DNA of 64,000 bases from Eledone cirrhosa (lineage: Eukaryota > Mollusca > Cephalopoda > Octopoda > Eledonidae), in NCBI GenBank assembly GCA_964016885.1, contig OZ024748.1, positions 31,414,152-31,478,151 of the forward strand. Direction: 5' to 3'. Under the pieces are notes generated by a model, which saw nothing but the letters and a program-made list of their open reading frames with translations, did not search any database and was not told the DNA's origin. Shown in pieces: positions 41,215-51,892 of the stretch; the first letter of the stretch is position 1; each line of letters begins with the position of its first letter. A program made the position numbers and the translations under genes.

Positions 41215-41361
41215 TTAAGTTCCAAGGATGGAGGCCGATGGAGGTACGGTAACAAAATCAAACAGAGGTAATGCGTGGAAGGAAAGACAAAGTGTGGGAA
41301 GGTGTGTAAAGTTCGGAGAAAGGTCACGGCGGATTAGATCGGGGTTGAGCCGGTTGTTAAG
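41215..41361 (+). repeat. 147-bp truncated monomer (copy 3)
   Basis: Same junction as the other copies. The preceding monomer (40807) has GGATGGCGGCC as in the first two copies, plus a private GAGAGATATAG change that removes the minus-strand ATG of the open frame. Confidence 0.93.
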
Positions 41362-43430
41362 TTAAGTTCCAAGGATGGAGGCCGTGTGAGCGTGTGTTTT
41401 GTATAATGAAAAATTTAACAGGAACAGAACAGAGAGGCAGTACGACACATGTTTATTAAATTCACGCTCAGGAGAGTGGGGGGTAGGTGGAGAATGACGT
41501 TTCGGGCATAAGCCCTTCTTCAGGTGAGAGTTCAAAAGGTGTGTAGGGGAGTGGTGGAGAGACATATAGCGAAAGGAAACGGTGCGAATGAAAAATTAAC
41601 AAATAAAGACAAACAATTGTAGGAACACAGGCAAAGAATCATATACGGAAAAAAAGGGGTACGGTAACAAAATCAAACAGAGGTAATGCGTGGAAGGAAA
41701 GACAAAGTGTGGGAAGGTGTGTAAAGTTCGGAGAAAGGTCACGGCGGATTAGATCGGGGTTGAGCCAGTTGTTAAGTTAAGTTCCAAGGATGGAGGCCGT
41801 GTGAGCGTGTGTTTTGTATAATGAAAAATTGAACAGGGACAGAACAGAGAGGCAGTACGACAAATGTTTATTAAATTCACGCTCAGGAGAGTGGGGGGTA
41901 GGTGGAGGACGACGTTTCGGGCATAAGCCCTTCTTCAGGTGAGAGTTCAAAAGGTGTGTAGGGGAGTGGTGGAGAGACATATAGCGAAAGGAAACGGTGC
42001 GAATGAAAAATTAACAAATAAAGACAAACAATTGTAGGAACACAGGCAAAGAATCATATACGGAAAAAAAGGGGTACGGTAACAAAATCAAACAGAGGTA
42101 ATGCGTGGAAGGAAAGACAAAGTGTGGGAAGGTGTGTAAAGTTCGGAGAAAGGTCACGGCGGATTAGATCGGGGTTGAGCCGGTTGTTAAGTTAAGTTCC
42201 AAGGATGGAGGCCGTGTGAGCGTGTGTTTTGTATAATGAAAAATTTAACAGGGACAGAACAGAGAGGCAGTACGACAAATGTTTATTAAATTCACGCTCA
42301 GGAGAGTGGGGGGTAGGTGGAGGACGACGTTTCGGGCATAAGCCCTTCTTCAGGTGAGAGTTCAAAAGGTGTGTGGGGGAGTGGTGGAGAGACATATAGC
42401 GAAAGGAAACGGTGCGAATGAAAAATTAACAAATAAAGACAAACAATTGTAGGAACACAGGCAAAGAATCATATACGGAAAAAAAGGGGTACGGTAACAA
42501 AATCAAACAGAGGTAATGCGTGGAAGGAAAGACAAAGTGTGGGAAGGTGTGTAAAGTTCGGAGAAAGGTCACGGCGGATTAGATCGGGGTTGAGCCGGTT
42601 GTTAAGTTAAGTTCCAAGGATGGAGGCCGTGTGAGCGTGTGTTTTGTATAATGAAAAATTGAACAGGGACAGAACAGAGAGGCAGTACGACAAATGTTTA
42701 TTAAATTCACGCTCAGGAGAGTGGGGGGTAGGTGGAGGACGACGTTTCGGGCATAAGCCCTTCTTCAGGTGAGAGTTCAAAAGGTGTGTAGGGGAGTGGT
42801 GGAGAGACATATAGCGAAAGGAAACGGTGCGAATGAAAAATTAACAAATAAAGACAAACAATTGTAGGAACACAGGCAAAGAATCATATACGGAAAAAAA
42901 AGGGGTACGGTAACAAAATCAAACAGAGGTAATGCGTGGAAGGAAAGACAAAGTGTGGGAAGGTGTGTAAAGTTCGGAGAAAGGTCACGGCGGATTAGAT
43001 CGGGGTTGAGCCGGTTGTTAAGTTAAGTTCCAAGGATGGAGGCCGTGTGAGCGTGTGTTTTGTATAATGAAAAATTGAACAGGGACAGAACAGAGAGGCA
43101 GTACGACAAATGTTTATTAAATTCACGCTCAGGAGAGTGGGGGGTAGGTAGAGGACGACGTTTCGGGCATAAGCCCTTCTTCAGCTGAGAGTTCAAAAGG
43201 CGTGTAGGGGAGTGGTGGAGAGACATATAGCGAAAGGAAACGGTGCGAATGAAAAATTAACAAATAAAGACAAACAATCGTAGGAACACAGGCAAAGAAT
43301 CATATACGGAAAAAAAAGGGGTACGGTAACAAAATCAAACAGAGGTAATGCGTGGAAGGAAAGACAAAGTGTGGGAAGGTGTGTAAAGTTCGGAGAAAGG
43401 TCACGGCGGATTAGATCGGGGTTGAGCCGG

Positions 43431-43577
43431 TTAAGTTCCAAGGATGGAGGCCGATGGAGGTACGGTAACAAAATCAAACAGAGGTAATGCGTGGAAGGAA
43501 AGACAAAGTGTGGGAAGGTGTGTAAAGTTCGGAGAAAGGTCACGGCGGATTAGATCGGGGTTGAGCCGGTTGTTAAG
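43431..43577 (+). repeat. 147-bp truncated monomer joined to a different left neighbour (copy 4)
   Basis: The junction is identical to the other three, but the monomer on the left (43023) lacks the GGATGGCGGCC marker and carries CAGCTGAGAG and CAATCGTAGG, as in the monomers at 46903 and 48149. It also has GGTAATGCG where the other three left neighbours have GGTAATGTG. This indicates an exchange with its breakpoint between about 43290 and 43430. Confidence 0.9.
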
Positions 43578-46500
43578 TTAAGTTCCAAGGATGGAGGCCG
43601 TGTGAGCGTGTGTTTTGTATAATGAAAAATTTAACAGGGACAGAACAGAGAGGCAGTACGACAAATGTTTATTAAATTCACGCTCAGGAGAGTGGGGGGT
43701 AGGTGGAGGATGACGTTTCGGGCATAAGCCCTTCTTCAGGTGAGAGTTCAAAAGGTGTGTAGGGGAGTGGTGGAGAGACATATAGCGAAAGGAAACGGTG
43801 CGAATGAACAATTAACAAATAAAGACAAACAATTGTAGGAACACAGGCAAAGAATCATATACGGAAAAAAAGGGGTACGGTAACAAAATCAAACAGAGGT
43901 AATGCGTGGAAGGAAAGACAAAGTGTGGGAAGGTGTGTAAAGTTCGGAGAAAGGTCACGGCGGATTAGATCGGTGTTGAGCCGGTTGTTAAGTTAAGTTC
44001 CAAGGATGGAGGCCGTGTGAGCGTGTGTTTTGTATAATGAAAAATTGAACAGGGACAGAACAGAGAGGCAGTACGACAAATGTTTATTAAATTCACGCTC
44101 AGGAGAGTGGGGGGTAGGTGGAGGACGACGTTTCGGGCATAAGCCCTTCTTCAGGTGAGAGTTCAAAAGGTGTGTAGGGGAGTGGTGGAGAGACATATAG
44201 CGAAAGGAAACGGTGCGAATGAAAAATTAACAAATAAAGACAAACAATTGTAGGAACACAGGCAAAGAATCATGTACGGAAAAAAAAGCGGTACGGTAAC
44301 AAAATCAAACAGAGGTAATGCGTGGAAGGAAAGACAAAGTGTGGGAAGGTGTGTAAAGTTCGGAGAAAGGTCACGGCGGATTAGATCGGGGTTGAGCCAG
44401 TTGTTAAGTTAAGTTCCAAGGATGGAGGCCGTGTGAGCGTGTGTTTTGTATAATGAAAAATTGAACAGGGACAGAACAGAGAGGCAGTACGACAAATGTT
44501 TATTAAATTCACGCTCAGGAGAGTGGGGGGTAGGTGGAGGACGACGTTTCGGGCATAAGCCCTTCTTCAGGTGAGAGTTCAAAAGGTGTGTAGGGGAGTG
44601 GTGGAGAGACATATAGCGAAAGGAAACGGTGCGAATGAAAAATTAACAAATAAAGACAAACAATTGTAGGAACACAGGCAAAGAATCATATACGGAAAAA
44701 AAAGGGGTACGGTAACAAAATCAAACAGAGGTAATGCGTGGAAGGAAAGACAAAGTGTGGGAAGGTGTGTAAAGTTCGGAGAAAGGTCACGGCGGATTAG
44801 ATCGGTGTTGAGCCGGTTGTTAAGTTAAGTTCCAAGGATGGAGGCCGTGTGAGCGTGTGTTTTGTATAATGAAAAATTGAACAGGGACAGAACAGAGAGG
44901 CAGTACGACAAATGTTTATTAAATTCACGCTCAGGAGAGTGGGGGGTAGGTGGAGGACGACGTTTCGGGCATAAGCCCTTCTTCAGGTGAGAGTTCAAAA
45001 GGTGTGTAGGGGAGTGGTGGAGAGACATATAGCGAAAGGAAACGGTGCGAATGAAAAATTAACAAATAAAGACAAACAATTGTAGGAACACAGGCAAAGA
45101 ATCATGTACGGAAAAAAAAGCGGTACGGTAACAAAATCAAACAGAGGTAATGCGTGGAAGGAAAGACAAAGTGTGGGAAGGTGTGTAAAGTTCGGAGAAA
45201 GGTCACGGCGGATTAGATCGGGGTTGAGCCAGTTGTTAAGTTAAGTTCCAAGGATGGAGGCCGTGTGAGCGTGTGTTTTGTATAATGAAAAATTGAACAG
45301 GGACAGAACAGAGAGGCAGTACGACAAATGTTTATTAAATTCACGCTCAGGAGAGTGGGGGGTAGGTGGAGGACGACGTTTCGGGCATAAGCCCTTCTTC
45401 AGGTGAGAGTTCAAAAGGTGTGTAGGGGAGTGGTGGAGAGACATATAGCGAAAGGAAACGGTGCGAATGAAAAATTAACAAATAAAGACAAACAATTGTA
45501 GGAACACAGGCAAAGAATCATATACGGAAAAAAAGGGGTACGGTAACAAAATCAAACAGAGGTAATGCGTGGAAGGAAAGACAAAGTGTGGGAAGGTGTG
45601 TAAAGTTCGGAGAAAGGTCACGGCGGATTAGATCGGGGTTGAGCCGGTTGTTAAGTTAAGTTCCAAGGATGGAGGCCGTGTGAGCGTGTGTTTTGTATAA
45701 TGAAAAATTGAACAGGGACAGAACAGAGAGGCAGTACGACAAATGTTTATTAAATTCACGCTCAGGAGAGTGGGGGGTAGGTGGAGGACGACGTTTCGGG
45801 CATAAGCCCTTCTTCAGGTGAGAGTTCAAAAGGTGTGTAGGGGAGTGGTGGAGAGACATATAGCGAAAGGAAACGGTGCGAATGAAAAATTAACAAATAA
45901 AGACAAACAATTGTAGGAACACAGGCAAAGAATCATATACGGAAAAAAAAGGGGTACGGTAACAAAATCAAACAGAGGTAATGCGTGGAAGGAAAGACAA
46001 AGTGTGGGAAGGTGTGTAAAGTTCGGAGAAAGGTCACGGCGGATTAGATCGGGGTTGAGCCGGTTGTTAAGTTAAGTTCCAAGGATGGAGGCCGTGTGAG
46101 CGTGTGTTTTGTATAATGAAAAATTGAACAGGGACAGAACAGAGAGGCAGTACGACAAATGTTTATTAAATTCACGCTCAGGAGAGTGGGAGGTAGGTGG
46201 AGGACGACGTTTCGGGCATAAGCCCTTCTTCAGGTGAGAGTTCAAAAGGTGTGTAGGGGAGTGGTGGAGAGACATATAGCGAAAGGAAACGGTGCGAATG
46301 AAAAATTAACAAATAAAGACAAACAATTGTAGGAACACAGGCAAAGAATCATATACGGAAAAAAAGGGGTACGGTAACAAAATCAAACAGAAGTAATGCG
46401 TGGAAGGAAAGACAAAGTGTGGGAAGGTGTGTAAAGTTCGGAGAAAGGTCACGGCGGATTAGATCGGGGTTGAGCCGGTTGTTAAGTTAAGTTCCAAGGA

Positions 46501-47734
46501 TGGAGGCCGTGTGAGCGTGTGTTTTGTATAATGAAAAATTGAACAGGGACAGAACAGAGAGGCAGTACGACAAATGTTTATTAAATTCACGCTCAGGAGA
46601 GTGGGGGGTAGGTGGAGGACGACGTTTCGGGCATAAGCCCTTCTTCAGGTGAGAGTTCAAAAGGTGTGTAGGGGAGTGGTGGAGAGACATATAGCGAAAG
46701 GAAACGGTGCGAATGAAAAATTAACAAATAAAGACAAACAATTGTAGGAACACAGGCAAAGAATCATATACGGAAAAAAAAGGGGTACGGTAACAAAATC
46801 AAACAGAGGTAATGCGTGGAAGGAAAGACAAAGTGTGGGAAGGTGTGTAAAGTTCGGAGAAAGGTCACGGCGGATTAGATCGGGGTTGAGCCGGTTGTTA
46901 AGTTAAGTTCCAAGGATGGAGGCCGTGTGAGCGTGTGTTTTGTATAATGAAAAATTGAACAGGGACAGAACAGAGAGGCAGTACGACAAATGTTTATTAA
47001 ATTCACGCTCAGGAGAGTGGGGGGTAGGTAGAGGACGACGTTTCGGGCATAAGCCCTTCTTCAGCTGAGAGTTCAAAAGGTGTGTAGGGGAGTGGTGGAG
47101 AGACATATAGCGAAAGGAAACGGTGCGAATGAAAAATTAACAAATAAAGACAAACAATCGTAGGAACACAGGCAAAGAATCATATACGGAAAAAAAAGGG
47201 GTACGGTAACAAAATCAAACAGAGGTAATGCGTGGAAGGAAAGACAAAGTGTGGGAAGGTGTGTAAAGTTCGGAGAAAGGTCACGGCGGATTAGATCGGT
47301 GTTGAGCCGGTTGTTAAGTTAAGTTCCAAGGATGGAGGCCGTGTGAGCGTGTGTTTTGTATAATGAAAAATTGAACAGGGACAGAACAGAGAGGCAGTAC
47401 GACAAATGTTTATTAAATTCACGCTCAGGAGAGTGGGGGGTAGGTGGAGGACGACTTTTCGGGCATAAGCCCTTCTTCAGGTGAGAGTTCAAAAGGTGTG
47501 TAGGGGAGTGGTGGAGAGACATATAGCGAAAGGAAACGGTGCGAATGAAAAATTAACAAATAAAGACAAACAATCGTAGGAACACAGGCAAAGAATCATA
47601 TACGGAAAAAAAAGGGGTACGGTAACAAAATCAAACAGAGGTAATGCGTGGAAGGAAAGACAAAGTGTGGGAAGGTGTGTAAAGTTCGGAGAAAGGTCAC
47701 GGCGGATTAGATCGGTGTTGAGCCGGTTGTTAAG

Positions 47735-48148
47735 TTAAGTTCCAAGGATGGAGGCCGTGTGAGCGTGTGTTTTGTATAATGAAAAATTGAACAGGGACAG
47801 AACAGAGAGGCAGTACGACAAATGTTTATTAAATTCACGCTCAGGAGAGTGGGGGGTAGGTGGAGGACGACGTTTCGGGCATAAGCCCTTTCAGGTGAGA
47901 GTTCAAAAGGTGTGTAGGGGAGTGGTGGAGAGACATATAGCGAAAGGAAACGGTGCGAATGAAAAATTAACAAATAAAGACAAACAATTGTAGGAACACA
48001 GGCAAAGAATCATATACGGAAAAAAAAGGGGTACGGTAACAAAATCAAACAGAGGTAATGCGTGGAAGGAAAGACAAAGTGTGGGAAGGTGTGTAAAGTT
48101 CGGAGAAAGGTCACGGCGGATTAGATCGGGGTTGAGCCGGTTGTTAAG
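47735..48148 (+). repeat. 414-bp monomer with 2-bp deletion next to the stem-loop
   Basis: CCCTTCTTCAGG is shortened to CCCTTTCAGG, which removes part of the CTGAAGA flank of the minus-strand stem-loop and shifts the open frame. This shift also creates an accidental 73-codon + strand frame (47772-47993) with no sign of being a gene. Confidence 0.85.
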
Positions 48149-50344
48149 TTAAGTTCCAAGGATGGAGGCCGTGTGAGCGTGTGTTTTGTATAATGAAAAA
48201 TTGAACAGGGACAGAACAGAGAGGCAGTACGACAAATGTTTATTAAATTCACGCTCAGGAGAGTGGGGGGTAGGTAGAGGACTACGTTTCGGGCATAGGC
48301 CCTTCTTCAGCTGAGAGTTCAAAAGGTGTGTAGGGGAGTGGTGGAGAGACATATAGCGAAAGGAAACGGTGCGAATGAAAAATTAACAAATAAAGACAAA
48401 CAATCGTAGGAACACAGGCAAAGAATCATATACGGAAAAAAAAGGGGTACGGTAACAAAATCAAACAGAGGTAATGCGTGGAAGGAAAGACAAAGTGTGG
48501 GAAGGTGTGTAAAGTTCGGAGAAAGGTCACGGCGGATTAGATCGGTGTTGAGCCGGTTGTTAAGTTAAGTTCCAAGGATGGAGGCCGTGTGAGCGTGTGT
48601 TTTGTATAATGAAAAATTGAACAGGGACAGAACAGAGAGGCAGTACGACAAATGTTTATTAAATTCACGCTCAGGAGAGTGGGGGGTAGGTGGAGGACGA
48701 CGTTTCGGGCATAAGCCCTTCTTCAGGTGAGAGTTCAAAAGGTGTGTAGGGGAGTGGTGGAGAGACATATAGCGAAAGGAAACGGTGCGAATGAAAAATT
48801 AACAAATAAAGACCAACAATTGTAGGAACACAGGCAAAGAATCATATACGGAAAAAAAAGGGGTACGGTAACAAAATCAAACAGAGGTAATGCGTGGAAG
48901 GAAAGACAAAGTGTGGGAAGGTGTGTAAAGTTCGGAGAAAGGTCACGGCGGATTAGATCGGGGTTGAGCCGGTTGTTAAGTTAAGTTCCAAGGATGGAGG
49001 CCGTGTGAGCGTGTGTTTTGTATAATGAAAAATTGAACAGGGACAGAACAGAGAGGCAGTACGACAAATGTTTATTAAATTCACGCTCAGGAGAGTGGGG
49101 GGTAGGTGGAGGACGACGTTTCGGGCATAAGCCCTTCTTCAGGTGAGAGTTCAAATGGTGTGTAGGGGAGTGGTGGAGAGACATATAGCGAAAGGAAACG
49201 GTGCGAATGAAAAATTAACAAATAAAGACAAACAATTGTAGGAACACAGGCAAAGAATCATATACGGAAAAAAAAGCGGTACGGTAACAAAATCAAACAG
49301 AGGTAATGCGTGGAAGGAAAGACAAAGTGTGGGAAGGTGTGTAAAGTTCGGAGAAAGGTCACGGCGGATTAGATCGGGGTTGAGCCGGTTGTTAAGTTAA
49401 GTTCCAAGGATGGAGGCCGTGTGAGCGTGTGTTTTGTATAATGAAAAATTGAACAGGGACAGAACAGAGAGGCAGTACGACAAATGTTTATTAAATTCAC
49501 GCTCAGGAGAGTGGGGGGTAGGTGGAGGACGACGTTTCGGGCATAAGCCCTTCTTCAGGTGAGAGTTCAAATGGTGTGTAGGGGAGTGGTGGAGAGACAT
49601 ATAGCGAAAGGAAACGGTGCGAATGAAAAATTAACAAATAAAGACAAACAATTGTAGGAACACAGGCAAAGAATCATATACGGAAAAAAAAGCGGTACGG
49701 TAACAAAATCAAACAGAGGTAATGCGTGGAAGGAAAGACAAAGTGTGGGAAGGTGTGTAAAGTTCGGAGAAAGGTCACGGCGGATTAGATCGGGGTTGAG
49801 CCGGTTGTTAAGTTAAGTTCCAAGGATGGAGGCCGTGTGAGCGTGTGTTTTGTATAATGAAAAATTGAACAGGGACATAACAGAGAGGCAGTACGACAAA
49901 TGTTTATTAAATTCACGCTCAGGAGAGTGGGGGGTAGGTGGAGTACGACGTTTCGGGCATAAGCCCTTCTTCAGGTGAGAGTTCAAAAGGTGTGTAGGGG
50001 AGTGGTGGAGAGACATATAGCGAAAGGAAACGGTGCGAATGAAAAATTAACAAATAAAGACAAACAATTGTAGGTACACAGGCAAAGAATCATATACGGA
50101 AAAAAAAGGGGTACGGTAACAAAATCAAACAGAGGTAATGCGTGGAAGGAAAGACAAAGTGTGGGAAGGTGTGTAAAGTTCGGAGAAAGGTCACGGCGGA
50201 TTAGATCGGGGTTGAGCCGGTTGTTAAGTTAAGTTCCAAGGATGGAGGCCGTGTGAGCGTGTGTTTTGTATAATGAAAAATTGAACAGGGACAGAACAGA
50301 GAGGCAGTACGACAAATGTTTATTAAATTCACGCTCAGGAGAGT

Positions 50345-50360
50345 GGGGGGTAGGTGGAGG
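50345..50360 (+). other. G-run with two-layer quadruplex potential, once per monomer
   Basis: Six G, then TA, GG, T, GG, A, GG gives four or more GG runs with loops of one or two bases. It lies at monomer positions 117-132 of every full-length copy. It is also an indel hotspot: 5 G at 12275, 10 G at 17241 and 7 G at 29854. Single G-to-A changes occur at 46072, 55220, 51893, 56883, 59379 and 63122. Quadruplex formation is a prediction only. Confidence 0.6.
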
Positions 50361-50366
50361 ACGACG

Positions 50367-50390
50367 TTTCGGGCATAAGCCCTTCTTCAG
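50367..50390 (-). other. Stem-loop with hammerhead-like core flanks, once per monomer
   Basis: Read on the minus strand this is CTGAAGA, A, GGGC, TTAT, GCCC, GAAA, followed by CGTCGTCC. The four-base stem GGGC/GCCC with a TTAT loop is perfect. CTGAAGA fits the hammerhead consensus CUGANGA and GAAA fits the conserved strand after stem II. Against this, one extra A sits between CTGAAGA and the stem, and I found no NUH cleavage strand that would complete stem III or stem I. It may be a degenerate ribozyme, or a chance resemblance. Most copies keep the stem; 28192 (GCGC) and 28608/38311 (AGTCC) break it. Confidence 0.45.
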
Positions 50391-50515
50391 GTGAGAGTTC
50401 AAAAGGTGTGTAGGGGAGTGGTGGAGAGACATATAGCGAAAGGAAACGGTGCGAATGAAAAATTAACAAATAAAGACAAACAATTGTAGGAACACAGGCA
50501 AAGAATCATATACGG

Positions 50516-50527
50516 AAAAAAAAGGGG
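50516..50527 (+). other. A-tract of 7-9 A with linked G/C dimorphism
   Basis: Positions 288-299 of the monomer hold an A-run followed by GGGG or GCGG. Length change between 7 and 8 A causes the 415/416-bp alternation. Every GCGG copy I checked has 8 or 9 A, while 7-A copies have GGGG. Rare states are GGATAAAAAAGGGG (the 397-bp monomers) and a T before GGGG (about 10070, 18370 and 18786). Confidence 0.85.
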
Positions 50528-51892
50528 TACGGTAACAAAATCAAACAGAGGTAATGCGTGGAAGGAAAGACAAAGTGTGGGAAGGTGTGTAAAGTTCGGA
50601 GAAAGGTCACGGCGGATTAGATCGGGGTTGAGCCGGTTGTTAAGTTAAGTTCCAAGGATGGAGGCCGTGTGAGCGTGTGTTTTGTATAATGAAAAATTGA
50701 ACAGGGACAGAACAGAGAGGCAGTACGACAAATGTTTATTAAATTCACGCTCAGGAGAGTGGGGGGTAGGTGGAGGACGACGTTTCGGGCATAAGCCCTT
50801 CTACAGGTGAGAGTTCAAAAGGTGTGTAGGGGAGTGGTGGAGAGACATATAGCGAAAGGAAACGGTGCGAATGAAAAATTAACAAATAAAGACAAACAAT
50901 TGTAGGAACACAGGCAAAGAATCATATACGGAAAAAAAAGGGGTACGGTAACAAAATCAAACAGAGGTAATGCGTGGAAGGAAAGACAAAGTGTGGGAAG
51001 GTGTGTAAAGTTCGGAGAAAGGTCACGGCGGATTAGATCGGGGTTGAGCCGGTTGTTAAGTTAAGTTCCAAGGATGGAGGCCGTGTGAGCGTGTGTTTTG
51101 TATAATGAAAAATTGAACAGGGACAGAACAGAGAGGCAGTACGACAAATGTTTATTAAATTCACGCTCAGGAGAGTGGGGGGTAGGTGGAGGACGACGTT
51201 TCGGGCATAAGCCCTTCTTCAGGTGAGAGTTCAAAAGGTGTGTAGGGGAGTGGTGGAGAGACATATAGCGAAAGGAAACGGTGCGAATGAAAAATTAACA
51301 AATAAAGACAAACAATTGTAGGAACACAGGCAAAGAATCATATACGGAAAAAAAAGCGGTACGGTAACAAAATCAAACAGAGGTAATGCGTGGAAGGAAA
51401 GACAAAGTGTGGGAAGGTGTGTAAAGTTCGGAGAAAGGTCACGGCGGATTAGATCGGGGTTGAGCCGGTTGTTAAGTTAAGTTCCAAGGATGGAGGCCGT
51501 GTGAGCGTGTGTTTTGTATAATGAAAAATTGAACAGGGACAGAACAGAGAGGCAGTACGACAAATGTTTATTAAATTCACGCTCAGGAGAGTGGGGGGTA
51601 GGTGGAGGACGACGTTTCGGGCATAAGCCCTTCTTCAGGTGAGAGTTCAAAAGGTGTGTAGGGGAGTGGTGGAGAGACATATAGCGAAAGGAAACGGTGC
51701 GAATGAAAAATTAACAAATAAAGACAAACAATTGTAGGAACACAGGCAAAGAATCATATACGGAAAAAAAAGCGGTACGGTAACAAAATCAAACAGAGGT
51801 AATGCGTGGAAGGAAAGACAAAGTGTGGGAAGGTGTGTAAAGTTCGGAGAAAGGTCACGGCGGATTAGATCGGGGTTGAGCCGGTTGTTAAG

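Larger units (their letters stand above)
38727..43992 (+). repeat. Satellite block B3 (14 monomers incl. two truncated)
   Basis: Monomers start at 38727, 39143, 39559, 39975, 40391, 40807 (408 bp), 41215 (147 bp), 41362, 41777, 42192, 42607, 43023 (408 bp), 43431 (147 bp) and 43578. The series GGTGTCTAGG (38727), GGATGGCGGCC (40807), the 147-bp unit and then AAAATTTAACAGG (41362) repeats the order of B1 and B2 in compressed form. In the last truncated unit the preceding monomer (43023) is of another type, with GTAGAGGACG and CAGCTGAGAG. Confidence 0.85.
50229..50432 (-). other. Recurrent 67-codon open frame, probably non-coding (shown in type monomer)
   Basis: A minus-strand frame begins MSLHHSPTHLL and ends ASILGT, with a TAA stop. 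Its middle is basic and proline-rich (KKGLCPKRRPPPTP) and it has one short hydrophobic stretch (LSYCLSVLSLFNFSLY). It matches no protein family I recognise. The frame is intact in about 142 of 152 full-length copies but broken elsewhere: stop codons at 24313, 27777, 37479 and 50645; frameshifts at 12275, 17241, 29854, 34015 and 47735; start loss at 40807. Common copy-to-copy differences are a mix of replacement changes (H10, R24, P25, E35) and silent ones, with no visible bias to silent change. Because the minus strand is 68% pyrimidine, stop codons are scarce by composition. I treat it as a by-product of repeat homogenisation. Confidence 0.6.
50272..50464 (+). repeat. Internal direct repeat AATGAAAAATT, 182 bp apart
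   Basis: AATGAAAAATT occurs at monomer positions 44-54 and 226-236, each followed by a similar AACA-containing context (GAACAGG and AACAAAT). GGTGTGT also recurs within the monomer. This might be a trace of an older, shorter unit, but the rest of the two halves does not align by eye, so the idea is weak. Confidence 0.4.
50229..50644 (+). repeat. Reference monomer (416 bp, consensus-like copy)
   Basis: This copy shows no private variant relative to the majority state that I could see, so it serves as the type monomer. Base counts on the + strand are A 148, G 135, T 83, C 50. It contains 18 CpG dinucleotides against about 16 expected from its C and G content. Within it, positions 1-204 are the minus-strand open frame, 117-132 the G-run, 139-162 the stem-loop, 241-246 an AATAAA on the + strand, 91-96 an AATAAA on the minus strand, and 288-295 the A-tract. 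Confidence 0.9.
43993..51892 (+). repeat. Satellite block C1 (19 monomers)
   Basis: Monomers start at 43993, 44409, 44825, 45241, 45656, 46072, 46487, 46903, 47319, 47735, 48149, 48565, 48981, 49397, 49813, 50229, 50645, 51061 and 51477. CATGTACGG (about 44271 and 45103) and GAGCCAGTTG (about 44395 and 45227) recur 832 bp apart, a two-monomer duplication. 48981 and 49397 both carry TTCAAATGG, a single-monomer duplication. 43023, 46903 and 48149 share GTAGAGGAC and CAGCTGAGAG. The monomer at 47735 has a 2-bp deletion in CCCTTCTTCAGG. Confidence 0.85.

Noticed and set aside
47772..47993. 73-codon + strand frame
   Set aside because: It exists only because of the 2-bp deletion in monomer 47735 and runs through satellite sequence.
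50367..50390. Calling the stem-loop a bona fide hammerhead ribozyme
   Set aside because: An extra A interrupts the core before stem II, and no matching NUH cleavage strand was found within the monomer on the minus strand, so it is reported only as a resemblance.
50367..50390. Intrinsic transcription terminator
   Set aside because: The stem is only four base pairs and no U-run follows on either strand; a bacterial context is also unlikely.
50229..50644. CENP-B box
   Set aside because: I looked for TTCG-4N-A-2N-CGGG on both strands. The TTCGGGCATAAGCCC and TTCGGAGAAAGGTCA stretches do not fit the A and CGGG positions.
50229..50644. tRNA-derived SINE origin (A and B boxes)
   Set aside because: GAGTTCAAAAGG only loosely recalls a B box and no A box lies at the proper distance; there is no tRNA-like fold by eye.
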